From IMG/VR virus record IMGVR_UViG_3300028920_000072, positions 1 to 64,000 of that record: a DNA stretch of 64,000 nt; one strand, given 5' to 3'. Below, piece by piece: positions 49,093 through 57,302 of the stretch; within the stretch, counting starts at the first letter, position 1; every line of letters begins with the position of its first letter. Under the pieces are notes generated by a model. That model saw only the letters and a program-made list of their open reading frames with translations. It did not search any database and was not told the origin of the DNA. The position numbers and the translations under genes are program-made. Source of the DNA: a virus.

Positions 49093-49560
49093 TTATTTAT
49101 CTTCTGTATATAATTTTTTTGAAGCAAGTTTTAAATCGTCATCGATTTCAACTTTAATTTTGGTATCTCTGTTGAAATTTGTTAGTTTAGTTTTAATTTT
49201 AGACTTTTCTTCTTCCAATGATTTAATAATGTCATTAATTTCAGTATCTATAAAGTAAGCATTATCATTATTATCGATATTTAAATTTTGAAAAAATCTT
49301 ATTCGATTATTGATATTAAATAATTTATATATATAATAATTATTTGTATTTTTATCAGCATGTTTTTGTTTATTTGCATCCTGAATGGCTTCTTTAAGTA
49401 CTATAAATTGATCTTCTAACATTTCTAATCTTATTAAAATTGAATCTAGATCAATTCCTGCTTCATTATAATCTTGGATATATTGGAGAGCTTTTGCTAT
49501 TTCTTCTTCTACTTCATCCCTCATTTTTCTTACTATTGTGAGGGGCAGTTTTATTTTCAT
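49093..49560 (-). CDS. Unknown coiled-coil protein (155 aa)
   Basis: Two long helical regions (residues 10-70 and 105-155) are rich in Glu, Lys, Ile and Asn; heptad-like patterns (LEMLEDQFIVLKEAI) suggest a coiled coil. No signal or catalytic motif is present. It ends at a terminator before the reductase. Confidence 0.45.
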   Translation of the reverse strand: MKIKLPLTIVRKMRDEVEEEIAKALQYIQDYNEAGIDLDSILIRLEMLEDQFIVLKEAIQDANKQKHADKNTNNYYIYKLFNINNRIRFFQNLNIDNNDNAYFIDTEINDIIKSLEEEKSKIKTKLTNFNRDTKIKVEIDDDLKLASKKLYTEDK

Positions 49561-49633
49561 ATTCTATTTGATTTTTTGGAACTATTAGAAAACCTGTCAA
49601 TTCTAACAGTAATTAATACATACCAAGCATTTT

Positions 49634-50281
49634 CTAATATCTTTCCAAAGCAATCATAGTATATAAATATTTACCTATACTTCTTTCCTTTTTGTTTTTA
49701 TAAGTAAATATCATGGGATCTATTGTTTTCCCATTTTTAATTATTTCATAATGTAAATGCGATCCTGTTGTTAAACCTGTAATACCCACAGTACCTAATA
49801 CTGTTTTTACATTGATAATATCACCTTTATTTACATTGATTTTTTTCAAATGTGCATACCTTGTTCTATAACCATTTGCATGTTTAATTATTACTTGGTT
49901 TCCATAGCCATATTTGGAATATTTAATAAGTTCTACAATTCCATTAGCTGTAGCTCGAACATTAGTATTTAATTCTGATTTAATATCTATACCAACATGT
50001 TTGTGCCAATGTTTATATATTGGATGTAATCTATAACCATAGTCACTACTTATTCCTTGTATTAAAGTTGGTTTAATTGGAGAGTATATTGGAATACTAT
50101 CCAAGTAAAGATATATTGCAGTGCTTTCATCTTCTATTCTGCTTTTTATTTTTTCTACTTCTTCACTATATATAATGTAATCATTTTTACTTTTTTCATT
50201 GATGATTTCACCTCCACCAACGAAAGCAGTTGAAGCATTAAGAGCAAAAAGAAGAAAAAGCAATTTTAGCAATTTCTTCAT
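49634..50281 (-). CDS. Secreted M23 peptidase
   Basis: A 215-residue zinc peptidase. It starts with a signal-peptide-like sequence (MKKLLKLLFLLFALNASTAF), so it acts outside the inner membrane. The catalytic domain has the lysostaphin motifs: SDYGYRLHPI, HKHVGIDI (H-x3-D), YAHLKKI and GSHLHYEI (H-x-H). The core is near residues 75-190. It would cut peptidoglycan peptides. It is coded in the early block, apart from the M15 endolysin, so it may modify the host wall early or act in superinfection exclusion. Confidence 0.75.
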   Translation of the reverse strand: MKKLLKLLFLLFALNASTAFVGGGEIINEKSKNDYIIYSEEVEKIKSRIEDESTAIYLYLDSIPIYSPIKPTLIQGISSDYGYRLHPIYKHWHKHVGIDIKSELNTNVRATANGIVELIKYSKYGYGNQVIIKHANGYRTRYAHLKKINVNKGDIINVKTVLGTVGITGLTTGSHLHYEIIKNGKTIDPMIFTYKNKKERSIGKYLYTMIALERY

Positions 50282-50368
50282 AATATAAAATTTAGTTTGA
50301 CATGTACGTTTATTGTACGTATGTGTTTTTAAAAGGTTGCATTTTTAATTAACATAATTTTGATTGCT

Positions 50369-50463
50369 TTGTGGTGTAACTTTTAGTTTCTACCACAATG
50401 TATACTCACACCCCTACCACGTGAAGGTAGTTACTTAAGGGGCAGGCACCCATAATAGGTGCC
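50369..50463 (-). ncRNA. Structured region above the M23 gene
   Basis: The 215-base gap (50282-50496) contains three stems: TTGTGGT/ACCACAA (50369-50375 with 50392-50398), CTACC/GGTAG (50414-50418 with 50426-50430) and GGCACC/GGTGCC (50445-50450 with 50458-50463). GC content is above that of the flanks. Near 50300-50335 is an ACGTAC direct repeat. It may be a leader RNA for the M23 gene, or one or more terminators with a promoter below. No poly-T follows directly, so it is not a simple terminator. Confidence 0.45.
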
Positions 50464-50496
50464 AATGTGATTGTTAAATGTTGTTAACTTAGAATG

Positions 50497-51081
50497 TTAC
50501 GCAATTTGCTTTATGGGAAAAATGCGATTAATTCTTATTGGTAAATTAGTTAAATGACTTTTCATATCATCTAACCAAGTTGATGTGTTTTCTTTTTTCG
50601 TTTTCATTTTTTGTCTGAATAGAGTAGTTATTCCATATATTGATCTTTTTGATATAAACGATAATGTTATATTCGAATTATAGGAATATTCAAGAGAGCT
50701 TTGTTCAGAAATTGATATATCTTGTATATTGTTACAATATAAATTAAATTGTTCCCAAACATAATCAAGTATGTCCCAATGTCTACGCATGTTCATTAAT
50801 TGAAACATTGCTGAAATTGTATCATTAAACACGACTCGATAACCAATTCCTTTGCCTTTTTTTTCTGCTTCATCTGCTATTTTCTCAGGAATGGTTTTTA
50901 TAATTAGATCCGTAATTAGTATTTTTTCTTTTTTGAAAGAATACCAATGTTTTTTTAATGTTATTATACCTGAGTGAGCTACTCTTACATAGCTCACGTC
51001 AGGAAATAATGTTGTTAGCATTTTTTTTACTCTAACTCTTGTTGATTGAGTTATATTTATTATTCTATCAATTGTTTTCAT
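50497..51081 (-). CDS. Unknown 194-aa basic protein
   Basis: A Lys/Arg/Ile-rich soluble protein (MKTIDRIINITQSTRVRVKKML) with many Ile/Ser/Thr strands and no catalytic motif. It begins 5 bases after the stop of the membrane-protein gene in transcription order. No family is recognised. Confidence 0.45.
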   Translation of the reverse strand: MKTIDRIINITQSTRVRVKKMLTTLFPDVSYVRVAHSGIITLKKHWYSFKKEKILITDLIIKTIPEKIADEAEKKGKGIGYRVVFNDTISAMFQLMNMRRHWDILDYVWEQFNLYCNNIQDISISEQSSLEYSYNSNITLSFISKRSIYGITTLFRQKMKTKKENTSTWLDDMKSHLTNLPIRINRIFPIKQIA

Positions 51082-51086
51082 AAATA

Positions 51087-51761
51087 TTATCCTGATAACA
51101 TCAATCTTATATGTTCTACAATTGTGTTATAGTCATACATTGTCATGTCATCAATTTTAACTATATTAATATGATAGAGAAATTGTTTACCAATAAACAA
51201 CATACTGCCTAATATAAAAGCAACGATTCCCATTTTTCTTAATATATATTTCCAATCAAAATATCCATGTTTATAATCATTTCTATAAAATATGAAAATA
51301 CTAAATAATAAGAAAAGAGATACAATTGTAATTAACCAAATTGTATATATTGCATCTACTTTAGCTTTTAAATTTATTAAAGATAGTATGTCTTCTTCAG
51401 TATAATTTGTAGCTCTACCTAAACGATCAATGATCGTTTCCCACCTCCCTTCTTGTTGAAATTGTAGATAGGTAAATAGATTGCTATTTAAATCATCTAG
51501 AGCTGAAACCAGTTTATTTGTTGCAATTGAATGCAATTCTGTTATTAATCCCATTTGACTAAGATATTCAGTGGTCCTTATATCGTCAATAATAATCTGA
51601 GCTGGTTCAAATTGTACATTAACTTTTGATTCCTCTTCGTACATGTATGAAGTTGAATCTTCCTGTATTACATATGGAACATCATTGTCCTGATAATATG
51701 TAAATGAGGAAAATGTATTGAATAGAAAAGGAAGCAAAATAAGTAATAAAAACTTTTTCAT
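51087..51761 (-). CDS. Signal-peptide-bearing membrane protein
   Basis: The open frame begins at 51830, but the extra 23 residues run through a terminator hairpin at 51810-51832. I choose the Met at 51761 because it starts MKKFLLLILLPFLFNTFSS, a signal peptide. After it comes an outer-facing helical domain (residues 20-140 here) and then hydrophobic segments near VDAIYTIWLITIVSLFLLFSIFIFY and GIVAFILGSMLFI, so at least two membrane helices. It could act in envelope stress or exclusion with the M23 peptidase nearby. Family unknown. Confidence 0.6.
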   Translation of the reverse strand: MKKFLLLILLPFLFNTFSSFTYYQDNDVPYVIQEDSTSYMYEEESKVNVQFEPAQIIIDDIRTTEYLSQMGLITELHSIATNKLVSALDDLNSNLFTYLQFQQEGRWETIIDRLGRATNYTEEDILSLINLKAKVDAIYTIWLITIVSLFLLFSIFIFYRNDYKHGYFDWKYILRKMGIVAFILGSMLFIGKQFLYHINIVKIDDMTMYDYNTIVEHIRLMLSG

Positions 51762-51809
51762 AATTGTTTGATGTTTAGCTTTAATTATTGATATGTCATA
51801 GATAATAGT

Positions 51810-51832
51810 GGATGCTACTAAAAGTAGCACCC
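51810..51832 (-). terminator. Hairpin with minus-strand-only G-U pair
   Basis: GGGTGCTAC pairs with GTAGCATCC across a 5-base loop. One position is a G-U pair in the minus-strand RNA and would be an A-C mismatch in plus-strand RNA. It lies 24 bases after the stop of the 51857 gene, and the tail (ACTATTATCT) is only weakly T-rich. Confidence 0.6.
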
Positions 51833-51856
51833 AAGCTATTATTAAATAAATTTTCC

Positions 51857-52315
51857 TTAAAACCGATTTTCCTTTAGTTGTGTAGTAAGAAAATCAATTT
51901 CTTTTTCAAGTTCTTCTGCTTGTTTTTCAGCAAGTTCAAGTTCATAAGCAACTAATTCTTTGGCAACTGCTTTTGCAACTTCAAGATCAGAAAAGAAAGC
52001 TTTTTCAATAGGTACTAAAGTACCTCCTTGTTTTGGCATTTCAATGTCACCATTGATTATATAATTATCTGCGTTCTTTTTTCTACCATCAATGAGTTCA
52101 ACGGTTCTTTCAACAATGCCTACTGTTTTACGAACCGAATTATCATCAAGGTTTTTACCATCTGTTACAGGAGTTAATACTATTCCATAAATAACGTCAT
52201 CTATACGTAAATCCTTAGGATTTGTTATAGGTTGACGAATAACAGTTGCTTCAAGTATTTTAGCGTTTTCTCTTGCGCCTTTTATGGCACTAATGATGTC
52301 ATTTGTCTTATTCAT
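51857..52315 (-). CDS. Unknown 152-aa protein with C-terminal coiled coil
   Basis: Residues 1-90 are mixed strand (VIYGIVLTPVTDGKNL, VGIVERTVELIDGR), followed by an Ala/Glu-rich helix (EVAKAVAKELVAYELELAEKQAEEL) that should form a coiled coil. No catalytic residues are recognised. It lies 11 bases from the neighbouring gene in an operon-like arrangement. Confidence 0.5.
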   Translation of the reverse strand: MNKTNDIISAIKGARENAKILEATVIRQPITNPKDLRIDDVIYGIVLTPVTDGKNLDDNSVRKTVGIVERTVELIDGRKKNADNYIINGDIEMPKQGGTLVPIEKAFFSDLEVAKAVAKELVAYELELAEKQAEELEKEIDFLTTQLKENRF

Positions 52316-52326
52316 TTTGTTTGATG

Positions 52327-52758
52327 TTAATAATTAGTGAATATTGTGAATTTTGATTTTTTACGGTTAAGAAATTTAATTAGAATATGATCCTTACTAT
52401 TTCTTAATTCGTCTTTTATTAGGACTATTTTTTTGGATTCATCGTTAAAATAAATATTTTTAAAATCAACAATAGTCCAAAGGTTTGTATATTCATCCTT
52501 TTCTTTTCCCCAAAAATTCTTTGGGAGTCTATTTCTTTTTGTATCCCATGCTGATTTTAATGGTCTCCAAAAAGTTATATTTTCTTTTTTGAACATTAAT
52601 GTTTTTGGAATATACAAAGATAACGAAATATTATTAACTAATAAAGGAATTTTAATTTCATTAGTTAATCTTGTTTTCACTTGATACACTAATCTCAAAC
52701 CACCTATCTGTTTATTTTCTTCTATTTTTAAAAGAGTAAATTTTATTTCTTTTTTCAT
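52327..52758 (-). CDS. Unknown 143-aa basic protein
   Basis: A Lys/Ile-rich protein with an N-terminal strand-rich part (EIKFTLLKIEENKQIGGLRLVYQV) and an aromatic middle (FWRPLKSAWDTKRNRLPKNFWGKEKDEYTN). No motif is recognised. It is the first gene below the large noncoding region, so its promoter may lie in that region. Confidence 0.45.
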   Translation of the reverse strand: MKKEIKFTLLKIEENKQIGGLRLVYQVKTRLTNEIKIPLLVNNISLSLYIPKTLMFKKENITFWRPLKSAWDTKRNRLPKNFWGKEKDEYTNLWTIVDFKNIYFNDESKKIVLIKDELRNSKDHILIKFLNRKKSKFTIFTNY

Positions 52759-52769
52759 TTTAATGATAT

Positions 52770-54300
52770 TTGTGGTTTAGCAATTAATGTGTTGAAGCAA
52801 TAACGATATTGCTATGAGTACATGGCCAATACAATTGACAGTAAACCTCTAACTAGAATAACGGGAAAAATTCTAAGTATCTTTGTCTCTACTGTTTTTA
52901 GACATCACAACTACTTTTTTTCACGAAAATAGATGATATATCTTTACTTATATTCCTATAATTACAATATATCCAATTAAGTTAGTCAAGGGATTACAAT
53001 ATCGCTACACTTCATAGAAATGTAATTCACTACCAGAGTGATTATGTGGAGTTCAATCCACTTGTACTATATATTTACTTATTTACGTTATATTGATAAA
53101 ACTTAACATATTTCGCAATATGTTTTAGTGATAATCGTTATAAGTAATAATTGAAAGAGCTATTTACTCCTATTTTTCACGATAGGCTTTACTCCACCCA
53201 ATATTTGATAAATTTGCTAGTTTATATAATATGGTTGGTAGGTTTCGAGACTAATGGAATCTCTAAGACCCATTTTCAATCTTCACTCATGTTTCAATTC
53301 TATTTATAACTGTGTTATCATAGCATACTCATAAAGCTTAATGCTACCTAAGCTTGCAATATACCCTATACACTATCATATTTGACCGTTACTGGATTAT
53401 ATAATAGTTATTAAGTAATTGAATATATTACCCCGACTTGTTATTTTATTTATGAGTGACATCACGGTCACTTAGTTAAGAGATTTTAATTTTATTATTA
53501 TCCAATTCCTATTTATTAATATTCATATTTTATTGCGGTAGGATTCTAACCTACGAAGCCATATGTTTTGTTCACATTATATTATTGTAATTTTGGATAA
53601 ATATTGATAATATAAATGTGAGAAAACTTTTTAGGCATTCTAATTACGATAGAATTCCTTTGCACTTCAAGAATTATGATGTTGGTGCATAATTCTTTCC
53701 TCTTGGATACGACTCAATCATATTTCAATTAATAACCAACAAAAATAATAATAAATACCTACATTAACAGTTTCACTTATTTTGTATTATTATTTAATAA
53801 TATCTGATACAGAGCAACCGCAAAATAAGCTGTTTCCTGCTTTTACCCCCATACTCTTATAAATGGTTGTAGCTGACATTTATGCTCCCGTATGTCCTAC
53901 GTTACTGCCTTCTTTTCAACCTCACATTGTCTGTCAATTTTGATGCCTTTCAAAAGAGTGTAGCAGAATGCAACCTTAGGAGTAATTATTTTTTCAGGGA
54001 ATTCCACCCTGTCCGTTGCAATACATAAAAGATCATTGTCTAGCCCTTCGGTTCAACACGATGTACCCAGTGTGTCTGTAGTAAATACGCTAGCATGCTT
54101 TAACTATATTTCTACGTTATGACATCTGACTGCAATTTATGCCCTCCTGACCTCATTGATCCTATTCAACATCTTTCCAACCCACTGTTGGCGATTATTT
54201 CATATTCAGCGTGTAGCTTAGACTGAGGAAATATAACTTATGGTGTTTTCTATTTGGAAGTAATTGATTGTACAAATAGTTCATATCACGTCCCTTAATT
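52770..54300 (-). ncRNA. Large structured noncoding RNA, GOLLD/ROOL-like candidate
   Basis: About 1.5 kb without a supportable gene, flanked by a terminator above (54312-54336). It is dense in stem-loops: an 8-bp stem with GCGA loop (53105-53124), an AAGC stem with GAAA loop (53827-53842), a 10-bp stem (53669-53678 with 53688-53697), GTAG/CTAC plus GACAT/ATGTC (53869-53900), GCAAC/GTTGC enclosing CAGGG/CCCTG (53970-54019), AAGCTTA/TAAGCTT (53334-53355), AGTGAC/GTCACT (53455-53472), GTGGA/TCCAC (53046-53061), and TTATTTTG/CAAAATAA (53777-53828). The GNRA loops appear only in minus-strand RNA. Size, ornateness and phage setting fit GOLLD or ROOL RNAs. Class membership is unproven, and it may be two RNAs. 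Confidence 0.65.
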
Positions 54301-54311
54301 TAAAAATTAAA

Positions 54312-54336
54312 GGAGTGCACCATCACAGGTGCACCC
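54312..54336 (-). terminator. Terminator between the ANL-like gene and the large RNA
   Basis: GTGCACC pairs with GGTGCAC around a 6-base loop, with further GG/CC outside an internal mismatch, and TTTAATTTTT follows on the minus strand. It starts 5 bases after the stop of the 54341 gene. It implies that the large noncoding RNA has its own promoter just downstream. Confidence 0.75.
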
Positions 54337-54340
54337 TAAG

Positions 54341-56029
54341 TTATTGATATAATCTTAATCTTCTTGTTAATGGTTGATATGGTAAACCATCGATAGTTTT
54401 AGTAAAAGGTCTACCTAAAATTGCCACTTCTATTATAGAATCTGATGTATATTCTGATAATTCTTTCATCAATTCTGTAATTTGAATTTTCAAAAGTGTT
54501 TGTAATTTAAATAAACCTATATTTAGACTTGATATAAATTTAACATTTGGTTCTATTACAAATGAAAAAACTTGTCTATAATTAAAAGATTTAGTATTGC
54601 GTTCTTCCAAATATATTTGACATTCAGATACATATGGAAAACTTTTAACAAATCTTTCTATTACATCTAATTGTATAGGTATCTTAAATATAGATTTTAC
54701 TCTATTGATGTTTCTACCATATACAAATAATAAATTATCTGTTATTTTAATAAAATCCTTTGATAGAAACATAGTATCTAAACCATCTCCATTGTGTAAT
54801 TCTACAAGTCTATCAATATAGTTAATATATATATTTGGTAGAATTTCTCCTGCACACATAAATTGGTTTAATGCTTTATTAGAAAAATCATTGAATGCTA
54901 TTAATTGCATTGCTTCTTGAGTACCATATGTTGTAATTAATGGAAGAACATCCTTAGCAAGATAGAGAGCTTTCATATGTATTTGTGAATTATATACTAT
55001 TATTGCTTCTTTCTTTGTTTGTTTGTTGTAGTATCTTTTAAGATTTCTTGATGCTAATTTCTTAAATAACCACTGAAGTTCCTTATGTTTAAAAATATTA
55101 TGTTTAAATCTTCCTTCCATTATAGAATCAACTTTTTCTTTCCATACGTTTTCAAAAGAAACAGTATCTTCTATTACAACTTCTGCCTTTTTCATATTAT
55201 CAACAAAAATACAATTTTTCATAAAAGGTATTAATACTGTTAATATGTGACTATATTCATATGGTATTGCTGAAAACACTGTAGTTTGAGCTTCCATGTG
55301 ATCTTTCCAAAATCTACTTTGCATAATTCTTTTCAAATGATGTGCTAATTCTCTTTCATCGACTATTACAAGTTTTTCTTGAAAATTGTGTGTGCCTTTA
55401 GTATAATAACCTAACATTCCTAATTTTTGATTATTACAGAATTTGTCAAACATTTCATCTACCTCTTGTATAGTTAAAGGTGGATTATTCATATCTCTTA
55501 CAGCATAATATTCTAATAAAGCTTTTGGTTCATCAAAATATATAGGTTTTAAAGTCAAGAGATTAAATATTCCTTTTATTAAATGTCTAGTAAATATTGA
55601 AGAATAATTTAGTCTTATGTCATTCAAGCCTAATTTATTTTCCATATATCCATCTGTAAATATATATCTCATATTATTATTGATAATAATATTTTTCAGT
55701 TTTATTTTATCAATGTTGCTAGGAATGATTATTAACTTATTTCCTGTAAGCAATGAAGCAAAATATAATAATATCCAATTCATATTTATTACAGAATCTG
55801 AAAATTTAGTTATTACACCAAGAGAATAATATTCTTTATTATCAAATATTAAGGTATTCTCAACTGATGTTCTGAATAATATAGTTAATAATCTCATATA
55901 ATATACTAATACACTGAAAAAGTCTGACATTTTGTGATTTGAAGTCACATTTGTGTAGAAATGCTTTTTTATATGATCAAAGATCATATTTTTTAAAGGA
56001 CTTATTCGTTTATCTAATATATTTTTCAT
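54341..56029 (-). CDS. Divergent acyl-adenylating (ANL superfamily)-like protein
   Basis: A 562-residue protein whose order of motifs resembles acyl-CoA synthetases and adenylation enzymes. VINMNWILLYFASLLTGNKLI is like the N-terminal helix; YYTKGTHNFQEK (208-219) is like the P-loop YTSGTTGxPK; AIPYEYSHIL is like the LPxxH segment; TTYGTQEA (367-374) is like the YGxTE motif; NLLFVYGRNINRVK (432-445) is like YxxGRxxDxIK; GLPYQPLTRRLR at the end is like PxTxxGKxxRxxLR. Key residues (GTTG, catalytic Lys) are altered, so activity may be lost or different. I infer the family from motif order only. Confidence 0.5.
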   Translation of the reverse strand: MKNILDKRISPLKNMIFDHIKKHFYTNVTSNHKMSDFFSVLVYYMRLLTILFRTSVENTLIFDNKEYYSLGVITKFSDSVINMNWILLYFASLLTGNKLIIIPSNIDKIKLKNIIINNNMRYIFTDGYMENKLGLNDIRLNYSSIFTRHLIKGIFNLLTLKPIYFDEPKALLEYYAVRDMNNPPLTIQEVDEMFDKFCNNQKLGMLGYYTKGTHNFQEKLVIVDERELAHHLKRIMQSRFWKDHMEAQTTVFSAIPYEYSHILTVLIPFMKNCIFVDNMKKAEVVIEDTVSFENVWKEKVDSIMEGRFKHNIFKHKELQWLFKKLASRNLKRYYNKQTKKEAIIVYNSQIHMKALYLAKDVLPLITTYGTQEAMQLIAFNDFSNKALNQFMCAGEILPNIYINYIDRLVELHNGDGLDTMFLSKDFIKITDNLLFVYGRNINRVKSIFKIPIQLDVIERFVKSFPYVSECQIYLEERNTKSFNYRQVFSFVIEPNVKFISSLNIGLFKLQTLLKIQITELMKELSEYTSDSIIEVAILGRPFTKTIDGLPYQPLTRRLRLYQ

Positions 56030-56417
56030 AATTTTCCTTTAGATATTTAGCATTATTTAATGCTTGATATATATTAATAGTATCCCAAGCTTTATTTATA
56101 ATAATTACAAATTCTCTTGGTTTATGATCTTTTAATTCAAAAGCATAATTCTTAAGAATTAACTTATAATCAGGAATTACACTTGCTGGATGTAAATTGT
56201 CATCTGATTCAATATGAGGAATAACGATAGTAAAATTGGAATATCTTTCGTTTTCTATTATCCTTGTTAGGTTCAATGCCATGTTTTTTAGTAATTGTTG
56301 TTTAGAAAACATGCCCGTTTCTTCTTCAATATCTAATATTTTATCATAAAAGATACTGTTTAAAATTCTTTTACTACTCCTACTTAATTTAGGAGAATCG
56401 ATTTCTAATATTGTCAT
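56010..56417 (-). CDS. Unknown 135-aa protein upstream of the ANL-like gene
   Basis: A helical start (LSRSSKRILNSIFYDKILDIEEETGMFSKQQLLKNMALNL) is followed by alternating strands (FTIVIPHIESDD, PREFVIIINKAWDTINIYQ). It overlaps the ANL-like gene by 20 bases, so the two are probably made together. It could be a partner or carrier-like subunit, but the phosphopantetheine DSL motif of acyl carriers is absent. Confidence 0.45.
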   Translation of the reverse strand: MTILEIDSPKLSRSSKRILNSIFYDKILDIEEETGMFSKQQLLKNMALNLTRIIENERYSNFTIVIPHIESDDNLHPASVIPDYKLILKNYAFELKDHKPREFVIIINKAWDTINIYQALNNAKYLKENYEKYIR

Positions 56418-56419
56418 AA

Positions 56420-56704
56420 CTATTTATTTTGATTTGGTAATTCAATTTCATCTAAAAATACTATTACACATCGTTGATTATTATATGTCATAGCATAATT
56501 AATAGTATTTTTTTCTTCATCTTCAGTAAGACTACATAATACTATTCTCTCATAATATTTATTTGTCTTTTTACCACCTAGTTTAACTAAATAATCTGGT
56601 AGTTCTCCTGAAAATGGTTTTGATAATATTTTTCTTTTTACATTAAATGAAGAAGTATCAAGTATTATCATTCCTTTTCTTAATTTGCCTTTTATATTTG
56701 TCAT
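56420..56704 (-). CDS. Unknown 94-aa protein
   Basis: A small soluble protein (KGKLRKGMIILDTSSFNVKRK, then KYYERIVLCSLTEDEE and RCVIVFLDEIELP). It has beta character and no catalytic motif. It overlaps the upstream gene by 47 bases and is 2 bases from the next, in the operon with the ANL-like gene. Confidence 0.45.
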   Translation of the reverse strand: MTNIKGKLRKGMIILDTSSFNVKRKILSKPFSGELPDYLVKLGGKKTNKYYERIVLCSLTEDEEKNTINYAMTYNNQRCVIVFLDEIELPNQNK

Positions 56705-57194
56705 ATTTTCTTAATTTTGATATTGCATATTTTAATTTATCACTATCATACCCTGATATAGGTTTTATACTAGATAAAGCAATTGATATATTATTATCTA
56801 TAGTATGTATTTCTCCCATTTCTATTTTAAATGGTCCATCGTATCCTGTACCTAAAAATAATATTTTATCACCTAGTAGTAAATATCCTTTTTGCATTTC
56901 ATCATTGGTAAACCAAAATCCTTCTTCTTCTTTTATGTTTATACCATGATGTTGCAAAATAGGTTTTAATGATCTAGCTATTGATAATTTATGATCTTCG
57001 ATTAAGACATCAATGCTTTGTAACAAATCTTTTAGTGAATCTGAATCTGGAAACACTTTGTTTACTCCATTTAACAAGAGTTGAGCCTCTCTAAGTGAAA
57101 GCTTTGCTGCTTTCAAATAAATTATTTCTCTAGATCTTTTTACGCAATTTTCTACGAGGGAGGACTCTAGGATTTGCTTTTTTATGTTTGACAT
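56658..57194 (-). CDS. Unknown 178-aa protein
   Basis: Residues 1-85 are helical (VKRSREIIYLKAAKLSLREAQLLLNGVNKV); residues 90-140 have a strand-rich GFWFTNDEMQKGYLLLGDKILFLGTGYDGPFKIEM block that may be an SH3-like or small beta domain; the C-terminus is a basic helix. No family is recognised. It overlaps both neighbours. Confidence 0.45.
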   Translation of the reverse strand: MSNIKKQILESSLVENCVKRSREIIYLKAAKLSLREAQLLLNGVNKVFPDSDSLKDLLQSIDVLIEDHKLSIARSLKPILQHHGINIKEEEGFWFTNDEMQKGYLLLGDKILFLGTGYDGPFKIEMGEIHTIDNNISIALSSIKPISGYDSDKLKYAISKLRKYDKYKRQIKKRNDNT

Positions 57195-57285
57195 GTTGTT
57201 CTGTTTTTGATTTTCGTTTGGTGTTTTTCATTGGTGTTTTTAATGGCCAATCTTTTTCTATTTGTTTACTTGTTATTTTAGGCAT
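57130..57285 (-). CDS. Short very basic protein (51 aa)
   Basis: ATG at 57285 follows the structured element at 57303 and the frame ends in TAG at 57130. The product (starting PKITSKQIEKDWPLKT) is over 40% Lys/Arg with a KRKSKTEQHVKHKK stretch, like small nucleic-acid-binding phage peptides. It overlaps the next gene by 65 bases, which weakens the call. It may be a short regulatory or DNA-binding peptide. Confidence 0.4.
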   Translation of the reverse strand: MPKITSKQIEKDWPLKTPMKNTKRKSKTEQHVKHKKANPRVLPRRKLRKKI

Positions 57286-57302
57286 GATATTTAAATAAAA
57301 AT

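Noticed and set aside
51087-51830. Longer start of the membrane protein at 51830
   Set aside because: The extra residues are coded by the hairpin at 51810-51832; the downstream Met begins a good signal peptide.
53521-53600. A tRNA on the minus strand near the T-arm-like hairpin in the large RNA
   Set aside because: No 5' acceptor strand matching CGCAATA lies at tRNA distance, C56 of the T loop is missing, and no D or anticodon arm fits.
52770-54300. Group I or group II intron in the large gap
   Set aside because: No domain V-like hairpin, no recognisable P7 core, no intron-encoded protein, and the flanking genes are complete rather than split exons.
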